Source of the DNA: Cunninghamia lanceolata | Lineage: Eukaryota > Streptophyta > Pinopsida > Cupressales > Cupressaceae | Direction: 5' to 3' | Length of the DNA: 64,000 nt | Assembly: GCA_027924645.1 (NCBI GenBank) | Contig: BSBN01000047.1 | Coordinates: 1,922,001 to 1,986,000 of the forward strand | Shown here: one piece after another, positions 9,890 to 21,720 of the stretch | How positions within the stretch are numbered: position 1 is the stretch's first letter | Layout of the letters: the number at the start of each line of letters is the position of its first letter | The notes under the pieces: generated by a model | The model's database searches: none | The model's input: only the letters and a program-made list of their open reading frames with translations | What the model was told of the DNA's origin: nothing | Program-made: the position numbers and the translations under genes

Positions 9890-11690
9890 AAGTATCTGGG
9901 ACCTTCTCTATCTTTATGGGAACGAAATCCTCGGTCACCACAAATGTGACCGGCAATGTTCCCGTACTAGTAATATAGGAAGATCTAGGAAATGCTACTA
10001 AAACATCACTAGTACTAGTGGCCTCTGCATCCCTAGGTACATATCCTGACACATGTTCTAGCATGTGTTTTCTGCCAGAGGGTGCAGTACCCGATGCTTG
10101 CATGCTATGTGTTGCCAACATTTCAATCGACAATATAGGCACAGATGATGGGGTCGGATGATGTGATGTACGCGCAGGAAGATCGGGATCGACACTTGTA
10201 CCAACCCCTACTCCTTGAGCAACACCTGCAGTACCCTGATCATGGCCAGCAACATCATGAGGATGCAAAAAATCTTGTAAAAACAACACATATTTTAGTT
10301 CATGACATAAAAGAGTACAAAATATAAAACCATGAATGAACTTATGTTATAATTAAAGATCTCATGACATCTTACTTGCAAGTTCCGTGCTCTCTCAGTC
10401 AATATTTTAACCCTTTCTCTTATCTCATTTGTTTGAGGCACTATGAATAACAACTGAAGGATTTCTTCATTGCATTTTTTTGGGTCTTCCTTATCATATC
10501 CAAAGAGTTTGCAGAATATGCAATGTCATCATCACATAATAGTGACTGGACCTCCCTATGGATGCTCTCCTCTACTGCTGGTGCCTTTCCCTGATCATCC
10601 AATTGCGACAAGAATATTAAAAATATTATCGAAATTAACCCAATAAACTTATGAAAAAAACATAATAATAAAACATTTTGCTCGTATCTAATTTGTACAA
10701 TTACAATGAGGTAAACCTGTCAGGTAGAAGCACCTGAAGATGCATCACGATCTGTGCTATGGGTCAAAGCCTTCCCCCTATGATCAATGTCCCGCTATGA
10801 CAAAAATTAAATATAAAAAAACATCACCGAAATGAAACCAATAGACTTACGAAAAAAAACATAATAATAAAATGGTATATTGGAGTCATTAATTGGAGGT
10901 TGGGTAAAATGGTATATAGTACGTACCACCCCCATAGTAACTGTGTTTGTATCTATGCAATTCAAATTGTAATCGATTAGAAACTCTTCCCCTACAGTTA
11001 TTGATTTTATCACACATACGAATACACGGTTTCCCTCGCGCTCCTCGAATATGCAACTGGGTTGCTTATTTGTTGACCTAGGTCATGTACTGTTTATAAA
11101 CCCTACAATATTCCCTGATGCTTTTGGCCTTCGGTCAATGTACATATCCACTCATTTATTTTGATCCTTATCTTTTAGTTGTATGTAATTTGCTGACAGT
11201 GCATACCTATGCATACTTCGTGTATATCAAACCAACTGCATCCAATCTTTGTAACTGTAATAGGGTCTGACATACTCCATCAATTTAGTAACTTTGTCAT
11301 AACAGACCTTTATGTCATCCATGCAAAATAGGCCCAAACCATGTAATGACGATGGTGCTATGCGATATATCCTCTCATTGACACAAAAATCAATGTTTAT
11401 TGAAGGAAGTTCCTTGGGTACCCATTGTTTCTGTAGATGTTTATACCTCAAGGGCACCTCGATGTCGCCTATGCTCTCATCATCATCATCATAAGAACAT
11501 GACCCCCCTTTAGCAAGAAAAATTCCATACGTTTACAAAATTTTCTTCTAATCTTTTGACCTCTAGTTGATCTCCCTATTTTATACCTACTACATGTCTT
11601 GCTTTCCTCTTTTCTTCCTGAATTTCCCTCGCTCGAGGAAGACAGATTTAACAAATACCTATTTGGTGGTACTTGCACTCATAAGGATGT
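9886..11690 (-). pseudogene. SET-domain (histone-lysine methyltransferase-like) gene relic
   Basis: SET domains transfer methyl groups from S-adenosylmethionine to lysine. Exon 10,927-11,690 holds an N-terminal basic/acidic stretch, then in one frame the SET core: SSLHGLGLF (11,326-11,349), YIDRRPKASGNIVGFINS, and GEEFLIDYN (10,966-10,992). The N-H-S-C motif of classical SET enzymes is altered (FINST..RSTNKQPSC), so this is a divergent subclass. Three in-frame TGA codons (11,227-11,229; 11,152-11,154; 11,083-11,085) fit CGA-to-TGA changes, and one frameshift lies at a C6 run near 11,502. Donor GTACGT follows at 10,921. Further minus-strand exons: about 10,715-10,794, 10,372-10,600 (with a frame break), and 9,886-10,276 (Ser/Thr/Pro-rich, ending VTEDFVPIKIEKVPDTLK). 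The gene then runs into the LINE, beyond which En/Spm transposase-like exons continue. Confidence 0.65.
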
Positions 11691-14147
11691 TGGATGAAGT
11701 TCTTTCATGGTGATGTGATCCCAAGGTATGGGGTTGGAGGATTAAAAACCAAGGTTGTCACTACTAGTCAAATGCATGTGGAGGTAACAATAGTTTGTAG
11801 GCATGGGAATGGTTTGTAGGGTCACCAACCTTGTGTTTTGAAGCCATTTCCAGGCATTATATAGAATTGTACAACCTTGAAGGCATGGTAGAATGGTTGG
11901 ATATGGTAATAATCTCAATCACCTTCCTGTTACATCAAAGTTCATGCATTTTAGTTAAGATTTGTGTGAGTTATTGTGGATTTACTTCAGACTGCTAAAA
12001 CCCTCAGTTAGGGTAAGCAGAGACAAAAATAATTATGTTTCTCTTTTATTAATTGGTGGAATCTTCTAGTTTCTTGTGAGATTATCCTACTATGAATGTT
12101 CTTTCATGTTTCAGTGGACTTAGTAAAGCAACAAACCCTTATGCAAATCAAGCCTAATTAGGCCTAAATTTGTCTGAGACAACAATATTTGAAGCTTGTG
12201 TTGTAAAAGTTTTGATACCTGTTTTGAATATGTTTTAGATATGCAAGGAGGGCATTGAAAAGTGTGGATAGACTTGTGTAATAGTTCTTAGATTGTGAAT
12301 GAAGCCTTGACAAATAGGTTGGCAGACCTACAAGCATTGCAAATAGGGTATGAAGGAACCAGTGACAGTAAGAACTTTAAGGGCTTTTGATGATTAAGTG
12401 TGAGTTCTTGGTTGTTTTGGTTAAGAGATTACTAAGCTATAATTTGATCTTATTTGATATAAGGTTTGGTGTAAGCATGAATTTAAAAAGTCAATTGCTT
12501 TGACTGATTTGTCTAATAATAGCCCTGTTTTGGAGACTAAAATGAAAGTACAGTATATGATTTTGTTAAATTGTCAAGAATAAAGGATGGGAGATGGTTT
12601 ACATTTGTTTGAAGTGAAATGGAATGGAAATTGTGTGGTCTATATTAGCCTAAATACTATTTTGGGTCAGATTACTTTATGTTGAGTTGAAATTGTGAAG
12701 TTTAGGACAGTCATAAAGAGAGTTAATGGTAAAACGAAAGGGCAGACTAGGTAATTGTTTCTTTTGATCACGATGAAGTTGACTAAGGTGTTTGAAGGTC
12801 TAGTAATGGTTTGGAACTCTAAAGCAAAAGTTGAGTGTTTGTGTTGAGTTTTGTGAAGGGAAATATAGTTGAATAAGTGTGTCAAAAGAAGGAAAGTTCA
12901 AGATTGTTTGTGACTTGTCAAATGAGATTGTGTGAGTTTGTTTCCTTCCTCTAACTCTGCATCATGTACTTCTATACGTTCTCTTATGGACAGGCACTAG
13001 GCATTTTTCATTTCACTCACGAACCATGTATTTTTTTTAGTCCCTTTGATCATTTGTGGACCTCAATATGTAAATTTATTTCATTGAAGTTTAGAAATTT
13101 GAACCCTAGTGAACTTCATGTGCTGTTATGTGATAGGAATTCCTTTCAATCTTATAGTAGAAAAAATATGCTAAGACATATACAAAAATTGTAGTTCATA
13201 GGCCAAAAATGGCCACCCAACTGATTGAACATCTCAAAGCTTGATTGTTCAAACTAACCAGACACCAGTACTAGGTAGTACTTGGGTTTGTTAATGGGAC
13301 ATTGGCTTTAATTGACCAAAATATAACAGGCAACACCTCGATGGGAACAAACAGAGTCTAAATCACCGTACTTGCAACAAGATTTCTAAATGTGGGGGAA
13401 AAATCACTTACAGTCATTGTCCCTTGGTCGATTTTTCCTTTCTAAGTGCCCTCACCTCTCGCTTTGGCTTTCCTCCTACCAAATGGTTCCTAGTCTTCCT
13501 CCTCGACTCAATGGCCTTGCAACACTCATCTAGTGAAGTCTCGCAACTCTCCACTCAGTTGCTGGATGCAGTGGTTCTCGGTGCAACTCTCCAGTTAGGG
13601 TCTCGGTGCAGTATGCTATGTCGTGCTCCTGCGCACGCGGGGCCAAAATTCAAAATATATAGTTTATATATATGCTATATCAACATATAGTTTATATACA
13701 AAATATATATGCTATGTCAACATATAGTTTATTTTATTTTCTACAAAATATAATTTTTGTATGGTGCCTTGCTGAGCTTATATAGTTGGTTTTCTCTTTC
13801 TTTATAATTTTTGATGATTTATTTCCTATGACATGATTGAATATTATCTACAGTCCTAGTGATTGTTAAATAGGCTTATGATATGTGATGTTTAATCATG
13901 ATGGATGTCTAAGAATCAATGATTGAAATACTACTTGACTAAAGATTGAGCTATTTCTAGGAGAGCTACAATAGTTGTAATATCATGAATTAACAACATT
14001 AAAAAGTACATCATGAATTAATTATGTAATGACATAAAAATTAAAAACATCATGAATTAATTATGTAACCATATAAGTCAAATATATTTCAATCAAGAAA
14101 TAAATATCAAATAGATAATATAATCGCATAACTCATACATTTCAATG
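11691..14147. other. No gene recognised; two short direct repeats
   Basis: About 2.4 kb without a supportable gene on either strand. A TATGCTATRTCAACATATAG unit is repeated with 37-bp spacing near 13,671-13,735, and ATCATGAATTAATTATGTAA is repeated near 14,010-14,070. It separates the SET-containing gene from the TNP2 3' part and may be CACTA internal spacer. Confidence 0.4.
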
Positions 14148-15363
14148 TCATTGATCTTCTTCTTCATCCAACTCTTTGTCTGTATCATCCAATCCATATT
14201 CGACATTGTAAGGATTGGTCATATCATCATCATCATCATTGATATCAGTTTCGATAATGTCATCATCCACACGGATATCATCTTCATGAACATTAAATCC
14301 TACATCATCATGATCTAGTTCCTCTTCTTTGACATCTTCATTAGGTACAACATCAACTAACAGGTTGTTGATCCTGATCATCATCTACATCATCTTCTAG
14401 TTCTTTGGTATCTTCTTCTTCCACCACATTATACTTTACTGGCCTTCCTCTTCGATCATGTCTAACAACAAATGACCAACCCAATTTACTTGGAACCTCT
14501 GAGTAAAATACCTACCCACATTGGCTTGGAAGAACATAGGGCTCATTTCCAGCTCGCTCGATCGACCCTGTATTAACCATGGTAAATCCATTACCATGTT
14601 CAATAATAGTTCTCTCGGCATCATTTTCATTCAATCGTAGCCTATACCATAGCCTATACCATTAGACGATGAACATAACTAATTTGAAGGACTTAAAGTC
14701 ACACTCGAGTATATCATCCAAAATCCCATAGTATCGATTTTCTGAGACTTCTGGATGTATGTCGCTTCTAGATGAAACATTAGTCACCTGAAAGATTGCA
14801 ATTATCCTAGAATCACAAGTTTTCTTCGTGTCATCCAACTTTTTGATTCCAAATTTATGATCATTGCACCACATAGCCTTGTGGTGTTTCACCTGCAATA
14901 TATCAAACATGTAAAAATTATTGCATCGTCAGTTGATAAACATATTATTCTTGGCCAAATGTATGCAAAGAAAAAAAAACTCAACATATATATACATCAA
15001 TATAATTGAAAATAATTAAATAATATGGGTGATTAATATATTTATATGTACCTGTTTATCTCTTAAACCATATGCTAAATCAATTTCCCTTGGTGTAACA
15101 TTGGAATCTCCATTACGATGAGCTTCTTTAACCAATGAAGCCACACCTTACCATGTTAATGCACAACCGAATTGTTGACATCATTCAATCCATACCATCA
15201 TCCAATCAAGATTGTTTGCAACATACAAATGCAGTGCATCCCACTCTCGACCAATTGTATCAAAAAAAATTGAAAATCACAAACGACGTATAATTAGTTA
15301 ATTACCACGGTATACGACCTTAATTTATAATTGATGTACCTGAAAACCTAGCATCCCACTACC
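14148..15363 (-). pseudogene. CACTA TNP2 transposase, C-terminal part
   Basis: Minus-strand reading gives the C-terminal region of plant TNP2-type transposase. An upstream exon (about 15,054-15,290, ending LAYGLRDKQ with donor CAG/GTAC) joins, through an intron, an exon starting at 14,893 after TTGCAG. That exon has VKHHKAMWCNDHKFG and SENRYYGILDDILECDFKSF, the DUF4216 pattern (YGxLxDIxExDF). Beyond it come GFTMVNTGSIERAG and QCGQVFYSEVPSKLGWS in changing frames, then an acidic tail near 14,148-14,384. Frameshifts are needed to connect them. The rest of this transposase is probably the 22.9-26.4 kb part, the two being separated by the 15.4-22.8 kb block. Confidence 0.7.
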
Positions 15364-15384
15364 AATGATCTTATTATCTTTCAT

Positions 15385-15571
15385 TGTTGGATGAATTCAA
15401 ATTAAAGGAGTATGCACAAAGAATGACTTATGACCCTGAAGGGTACATACACTCTTGTAAGAAAAAGCAAAACCTTAGTGGATACACCCATGTTCCTATA
15501 CCGGGGGAAGATGTGTTTAAGAACAAATAAGACAAAGAAGCAGAGGAGGTTATAGAAAATTTCATGAAGGT
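15385..15571 (+). pseudogene. Fragment of unrecognised ORF family (copy 0)
   Basis: A short readable stretch (LLDEFKLKEYAQ, then YDPEGYIHSCKKKQNLSGY, then IPGEDVF) aligns with the middle of the 17.6-20.6 kb copy, where the corresponding residues are FDPEGFIDYAKKKQKLGGY and FPHDDVI. It starts close to where the TNP2 C-terminal part stops. It carries an in-frame TAA and ends in a 31-bp tandem repeat. Function unknown. Confidence 0.6.
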
Positions 15572-15660
15572 ATTATACCCTAAATTACAAAATTTCAAAA
15601 GTATTATACCCTGAATTATAAAATTTCAAAAGTATTATACCCTAAATTACAAAATTTGGT
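15572..15660. repeat. 31-bp tandem repeat, three copies
   Basis: Units with ATTATACCCTRAATTAYAAA begin at 15,572, 15,603 and 15,634, exactly 31 bp apart. The third is incomplete. Confidence 0.9.
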
Positions 15661-15859
15661 ATTATGAGAGCCATCATTTGTGTGACAAGATCCATAGCAT
15701 AGCCACCCATAACCATTAGTACCACTGCCCTAGTTACAACTAACCAAAATACCATTGCATCCACTTCAGCAAGACTTTGAACCCTTCATACCGACCGAAA
15801 AAGTAGCAAGGATTTAGACTCATGAAGCAAACAACTTACACAAGATTTGAAATCTTATG

Positions 15860-17370
15860 AGCTAAGGGTATATCGGTCTAGAATAGCCCCATCGTTGGAA
15901 CCTTTCATTATGCTACATCGATGGTCCGATAGAGACAAGATAGTATTATATTGGTATGACAATGACCTATCGGAGTAACTTTTGAGTCATCGCACCGATA
16001 GATTGATGAAATAAAACACAGTGAACTTATCAGAATAACGTGCAAATATCGGTGGAAACTGCATCATGGTTCCACTGATAGGCCGACAAAATTGGTAAAA
16101 GCAGATTGTATCACTGCAACATAAAGATTTCGATGGAATAGACGTCAAACCTTCACCGATGAGCCGATGAACTCAAGTTAGTTGGAACATGTTGGCTTTG
16201 GCAGATCTTATATACAAGTTCCCCCAATATGTCGATAAAAGCCCAAAAGGACAATAAGCATTGCTGAAACATATAAGGATCAGTGGAACCAAGGATAAAG
16301 TTTCACCGATGGTCCGAGATAACTGAAAAGCATTACCAATATGATAAGTATTGGCCAAGCTAGGGTATATCGGAGTAACTACATACATAATCTCACCGAT
16401 AAACCAAGAAAAGGAAATCCATTGATGGAAGAAGTGGCCATCGGTGAAATGTAATGCAAAGTCACTGTTGGAACTAAAATATTCACATTTTTCATCTGCT
16501 AAAGAATTCACTAATGTCCCTCATTTCCAAGACCAACCACTAAAATTTTTGTGACAAGATCCATATCAAAGTCCACACATAAAAGATCCCATGAACATAC
16601 CTAACTCTGTGACCATAGCTCAATTTTGATACTAGTTCATCCATATCGGCAAGACCTCATGTAACTCACACCGAATGGTAAAACACATTTTTGGAAGAAA
16701 ATATGATAATCGGTGAGAGATGAGCAATGTCTAAACGACCAAGATTTCATATGTTAAAAATTTTGGGGAGACATTTGGTATGTATCACCAATACATCCTC
16801 ATCGGCATGAGTATAACAATCGGAGTGAAGTCCTAAAGTCACACCGATTAATGTCTTATCAGCATGAAGGCGAGCAATCTCTCCCCGATGCATAACAATA
16901 AGGCTATCGACGTGACACATATAGTCGGAATGAAATCCTTAAGCTTCTCTGATCATAAAAGTCACCCCGACATAAGGAGCAAAAGGCTTTTCGACAAGAC
17001 TCTCTGATATGTTCCAGTAAAGTTGAATGAAGGAAATAAGACCATCAGGAAGACATGACCCATCAAGAGACCCGCATATTTTCTTGCCGATGAATATTAT
17101 CATGACGATAACAGCAAGCTAATCTCTATCCATCGGAGAAACACTCACTGATGCCAAGGGGAATATTAATCCAACTTGACCAAATGTTGTTGAGATGAAT
17201 ATTGAAATATCTTCCCAAAATAAGGATAAATGGTTAAAAACTGCTTCAGGGAGACACTAATGTACCCATGATGACCAATTAGATACATATGAATGAAAAT
17301 GGCGCCAAGGCAATATGAAGGTCGGTAAAAGAATGAGATAGTCTCGCCGATATGAATAAAAGAGCATCGC
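15860..17370. repeat. Region dense in ATCGG/CCGAT motifs
   Basis: About 1.5 kb without a supportable gene. ATCGGNGNAAC-like and TTCACCGAT(G/A)-like phrases recur on opposite strands many times (for example 15,872; 15,926; 15,969; 15,995; 16,048; 16,156; 16,164; 16,316; 16,379; 16,396; 16,440; 16,800-17,370), often as inverted pairs 20-80 bp apart. Spacing is irregular. It lies directly upstream of the unknown-family ORF and could be its leader, or a decayed satellite. Confidence 0.55.
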
Positions 17371-17594
17371 CCTAACATTTTGAAAGTCATGAACTCCCTG
17401 CATTCAATTCAAGTGGTAGCCATTAATGGTTGATTGAACATAAGAGGTATAAACCAGATTGAATTCAATTGAGATTAATACAAGGGTTGCAGACAAAAAA
17501 GGAGTTCACCAAGAACTAAGGAGATTACACAGAGTGTATATGGGTAATTCCTTGAACTCTCTCTGGAATAGTCAAGTTCTAATAGTCACAAAAA

Positions 17595-20563
17595 ATGGAA
17601 GGTTCCTCTAAAACAAAGAAGAGGCAACCAACTGAGAAGAGCCAAACCAAGGGTAAAAAATAGAAAATTGACACAAAAAGGGAGAGAAAACACCAGAGAG
17701 GAAATTGAACCAAGACCTTGTAGACCAGTTGCCCGGTTCAAGGCCCAAGGCCAGAAGAACTACACAATTAAGATCAAATGTGGAAAAACTCAAAGATAAC
17801 TACAAATACGTAGGAAATGTATGGATGTCTATTCGAGGATATGAGTTATTATGTTCCACTATCACAGGAGACATAGGATGGAACCCGTTTGCAACCCCTG
17901 GCAACTCAATTTGGGGAGATTGATAGTTATAGATGTTTTTGTCAATATCAACCTTTTGAAACTACTGGCATACCATTATGACCCTGACCAAAAAGCCATA
18001 TGCGATCTACAAGGAAATCCCCTGTTTCATGTTTCAAAAAATGCAATCTTTGAAGTTTTTGACTTAAATGACACATACAACACCCCAATTGTGCATGAAG
18101 CCCTAGAAAAGGAATATTTCAAATTGGATACAACATATAAGGGCTGGAGACTACCATTACATAGGCCACGGAATGAAGGGAGTTTGGTGCCATTTGAAGA
18201 AGGGGACGAACCACCATTTCATGTAGATTTGTTCGAACCTTACTTGAGATACACATATTACTTAGTGGGACAGGTGTTGGGGATTGAAGTTCTAGAGTTT
18301 ATGTCTATAGTGCCCATGGTTATCTCTATGGATATCTAGTGCCATCAAGCTAGGACATCTGATTATGTTGCTTTTATTTTTAAGGAAATAGACCCAGGTC
18401 TGAAGGCCATAAAAAGTAGTTCCCCCACAGTCAGCTTCAGACACTATTATATTCTCATGCATATGGTTTTGTATTTTGGACAAGAATTAAATTTATGGCC
18501 AGAGCAGCTAAAAATTTCACAAATTGATAAAAATGGTCAGCCTCTGCCTCCACAGTTATGGACCTCTGTTTGGGACAATAGGTTTAGAAATTCCAATTAT
18601 GTTTATTTTGAAGAATTCTTTGTGAAAATCCTATACAGATGTTATGGCTGCCCATGCATTTATACTTTGTCTAAGGAAATTAAAAGGTTTCTGAAACCCA
18701 AAGATTTTGATGGGCCACCTGCTGTGAACCACAATTGGGGGGATTGGTATAGTTTCTATGATTCCATAATGATCAAAGTGTATGGGTTTGAGGATACCCC
18801 TTTTTTATTGCCAAAAACTATACCAGATAGGGTGGCATACTTGGAAATAGTTAGACAACTTGATTACTCAAATGTGATGCATCTCAGTGCATATGATAAA
18901 CAATCCTTTATGTCGAGCACCTTATGTTTTGGTGACTTCACTGTGTTGGCTAAAGAAGGTTATGATCTTATTCTTGATAAATTGTCTCATTTTAATCTTG
19001 GGAAGGGGATACAAAGAAAGAATTTTGACCCAGAGGGCTTTATTGATTATGCTAAAAAGAAGCAAAAACTGGGAGGATATGCTCATTTACCATTCCCTCA
19101 TGATGATGTGATCAGAAATTTGGACGAAGCAGAGGCTGCAATAGCCATTGATAAGTATAATCAAGAAGTAAGGGAAAAGAGAAGAAAAACACAAGAAATT
19201 GAAGTTTTGTCCTCCGGTAGTGAAGGGCCTGTAGCCGCTGAAACCCATGACCTACCTGATACAATTTCAAAAAGCAGAATTGAACCATATCAGCCCCTGG
19301 AAAAAGAATTAGAAATTGAAGAAATAGGGGATGATGATGTTAGACAGGTTGCATACAGATCTTTTATTTCAGATGATTAATTCATTCATACTCTCGAGTT
19401 TAGATCTTTTCTATACAGACACAAGGGAAAGGCTATTAGAGAATTAGTCCCACATGTTACACCAGATAACCAGGCACAATTGATGAATGCTTTAAAAATA
19501 GAGGTTGAAAAAGAGATAGAAGATATGACTCCTGAGAAAGGCAGAGAACGACTTAGAGAATCTGGTGTAATAATATTCCCAGGACTTGATCTAAAATCAT
19601 CACTTGTTTTTGATAGTTTTTTGCATAGTTATGACACAAAACACAACCTTAGTTCTGAAGGGGTTGCTAAAGTGTATACAGGAACAAATACAATCTAGAT
19701 GAGAATTCTCTCATGATATAGGTTCTATATCCCCCGACTAAGAAGCTTGCAATCATTGATACTAAGAAAGCTTTCGGTCATGTTATGACATTGAGAGCTG
19801 GAGAAATTGATCCAATTATCACAACAGAGCTTGGAGTAAATTTAGCAAAGCTAAATAAAGCTCAGATTTAGCTGTTGATAAAGGAGAGGGATACCTACAA
19901 GATGAGTTGGGAGAGATTGAAAAAGGAAAATGATTTTTTAAAGGATGCAGTTCCTCTCAAAATGATTACACAGGAATAGAGCTCACAACAAGCCCAATCA
20001 CCTTCAAAAAATCAAATGACACAAGTCAAAATAGATACACTCACTACAGTCCTGTAGAAAAGGCATGATCATATGATGAAATGGATGTATAAATTATGGG
20101 ACATTTGTTCTGAGAATCAAAAGGTCATTTAGGAACATGAGAGACTAGATAATAGGGTAAGAGATAAGTTACTAAACTTACAGGGCAAACAAGCCTCTGA
20201 TAGTGCAAGCACATTCGATGCTAACAATCTTATTAAGCAGCATAAGAAATATCATGATAGGCTCCAAGATGAAGTAAAGAATGCATGGAGACTTCGCATA
20301 TAGGTGTACCTGTGCTACTCAAAAATGACAAAGATTTGAAAAGAAAAGATGAATGGATCAAGGAGTGTCAAGGAATCTTGAAAGAAGCCCTAGAAATTGT
20401 GAAACAGGAAGATTCAACATCTAAGGAGGCTTGCTCACATTTGGAGAAGATGGTCTCAATGGAGGTGGACGTTAGGGATGCCATTCAATATACTGAAATG
20501 CACTTGAGCCAGAAATACTTAGATCATCTTGCTCAAATTTACTTGTGGCTTAGTAGGTCTTAA
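17595..20563 (+). pseudogene. Unrecognised large ORF family, copy A (most complete)
   Basis: I do not recognise this protein. From an ATG at 17,595 the readable product is about 950 residues in several pieces: a basic N-terminus; NVWMSIRGYELLCSTI; frame change near 17,920; LAYHYDPDQKAI and RNEGSLVPFEEGDEPP; stop at 18,339; EFFVKILYRCYG; NHNWGDWYSFYDS; IMIKVYGFEDTPFLLPK; FDPEGFIDYAKKKQKLGGY; an acidic stretch; stop at 19,378-19,380; GVIIFPGLDLKSS; frame change near 19,680; KKLAIIDTKKAFGHVMTL; NLAKLNKAQI; then a charged coiled-coil-like tail, the last 92 residues open (20,285-20,563). Two stops lie in the same frame and at least two frameshifts occur. Related sequences lie at 15.4, 21.7-22.6 and 33.0-36.4 kb. 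Repetition argues for a mobile-element or amplified gene family. No transposase, RT or nuclease motif is visible. Confidence 0.6.
18457..19380 (+). CDS. Longest open segment of unknown-family copy A (307 residues)
   Basis: Central open part of copy A, in frame with the segments before (17,851-18,339) and after (19,480-19,698). Aromatic-rich NWGDWYSFYDSIMIKVYG and the basic AKKKQKLGGY are shared with the copy at 33.1-34.5 kb. The end is acidic (EIEEIGDDDV). Predicted soluble; no signal peptide or membrane segment is seen. The ATG at 18,457 is internal to the ancestral ORF and is not a genuine start. Confidence 0.5.
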   Translation: MHMVLYFGQELNLWPEQLKISQIDKNGQPLPPQLWTSVWDNRFRNSNYVYFEEFFVKILYRCYGCPCIYTLSKEIKRFLKPKDFDGPPAVNHNWGDWYSFYDSIMIKVYGFEDTPFLLPKTIPDRVAYLEIVRQLDYSNVMHLSAYDKQSFMSSTLCFGDFTVLAKEGYDLILDKLSHFNLGKGIQRKNFDPEGFIDYAKKKQKLGGYAHLPFPHDDVIRNLDEAEAAIAIDKYNQEVREKRRKTQEIEVLSSGSEGPVAAETHDLPDTISKSRIEPYQPLEKELEIEEIGDDDVRQVAYRSFISDD

Positions 20564-21720
20564 TTATGTTTGTTTAGTCTCATAATATTGTGTTTGTTTT
20601 ACCTATTTAGTAGAGAAGTTGATGCACCTATTGTTCAGAAGGAATCTAGATCCACCAACACACAGATGAAACATCCTATGAGAAAATAGAAAACCTTGCT
20701 CAGGCCTTGAATGGTCACGGGTTTCTATTCCAAGAGTAACAGATTGGTGTTTTAATTATATTTTTATTTATTTTCTTAATTTAGTTAGTTATGAAAAGAT
20801 GTGACTCTTCCATTGAAACCGGCCTGAAGCTTGTTCGCTTCCAATATATAAAGGGAACCCAAGGCCATCTTTTGAATCATCATCAAGATTAGATTAGAAT
20901 CACTACCATTAGTAGTAGCTTTCATCCATTCCATTCACTATCAAAATGTTTTAAATCATATCCAAAGACCATGTTGCACAAAATATTTTGAGGAAATCAA
21001 TTGAAGATCTCATATTCGGTGGCTCTATACTGGTATCAACTGTTTGTTAATATAAGCAATTATTTGGCTGTCTCCAAGTTGGTATTCCTTATTAATTGAA
21101 TTTATTCCAAGTAGAATATTAAATTCATCAAACACATTTGTTGTTCCTATGTAATTTGTTTAACTTGTTTCTTCAAGTAGGAATTAAAATCCTTTTAAAT
21201 AGATTACAATAATTTGGAAATATGAATTGGATAGATAAGGAGAGTATAATTGAAGGCTGTTATACTGTCTCCAGACAATACTATTAAGTTGTTCAAAATT
21301 GAATATATCAAGTATATTTTCATTTTGTCGGTGCATATTTTGTTGTCATTGTGTGATCCCTCTTAACTGGTTCCTTCAAGGAAGGATTAAAATCCTCTTA
21401 GATAGATCACAGTAATTTAATAGATCTTGATTGGATCAATAAGAAGAGTCTTCCAGTCACATTCCTGCACATTTATGCAAGTCATAAACTAGAAACATTG
21501 TGCCAAACAGTTAGAATTATTGCTAGGTAACACCATTAATCCCAGGTTCTCACTTGACTCTGTTTACCCAACAAGGCACTGGTCTCACCCATTCCATCTT
21601 ACTTAGAAATTCCATCAATCTAACTTAGGGTTTTTACCTTGATATTGCATATACAATTTATACCAAATTACCATCATTTCATTTCAGAATTCCATAAAAT
21701 CTCATTTAAACATAGAGGGT
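20564..21720. other. 3' flank of copy A, with TATA-like module and 203-bp imperfect repeat
   Basis: Downstream of copy A, GAAGCTTGTTCGCTTCCAAT is followed by TATATAAAGGG near 20,850 and then ATCATCATCA. The same order of elements follows the copies near 22,720 and 35,880/36,830. From about 21,140 to 21,440 a phrase CTTCAAGNAGGAATTAAAATCC recurs with 203-bp spacing (21,171 and 21,374). The TATA-like module could be an LTR promoter or simply conserved 3' sequence. Confidence 0.4.

Noticed and set aside
12964..13194. 76-residue plus-strand ORF
   Set aside because: No homology recognised and no promoter or neighbour context; consistent with chance.
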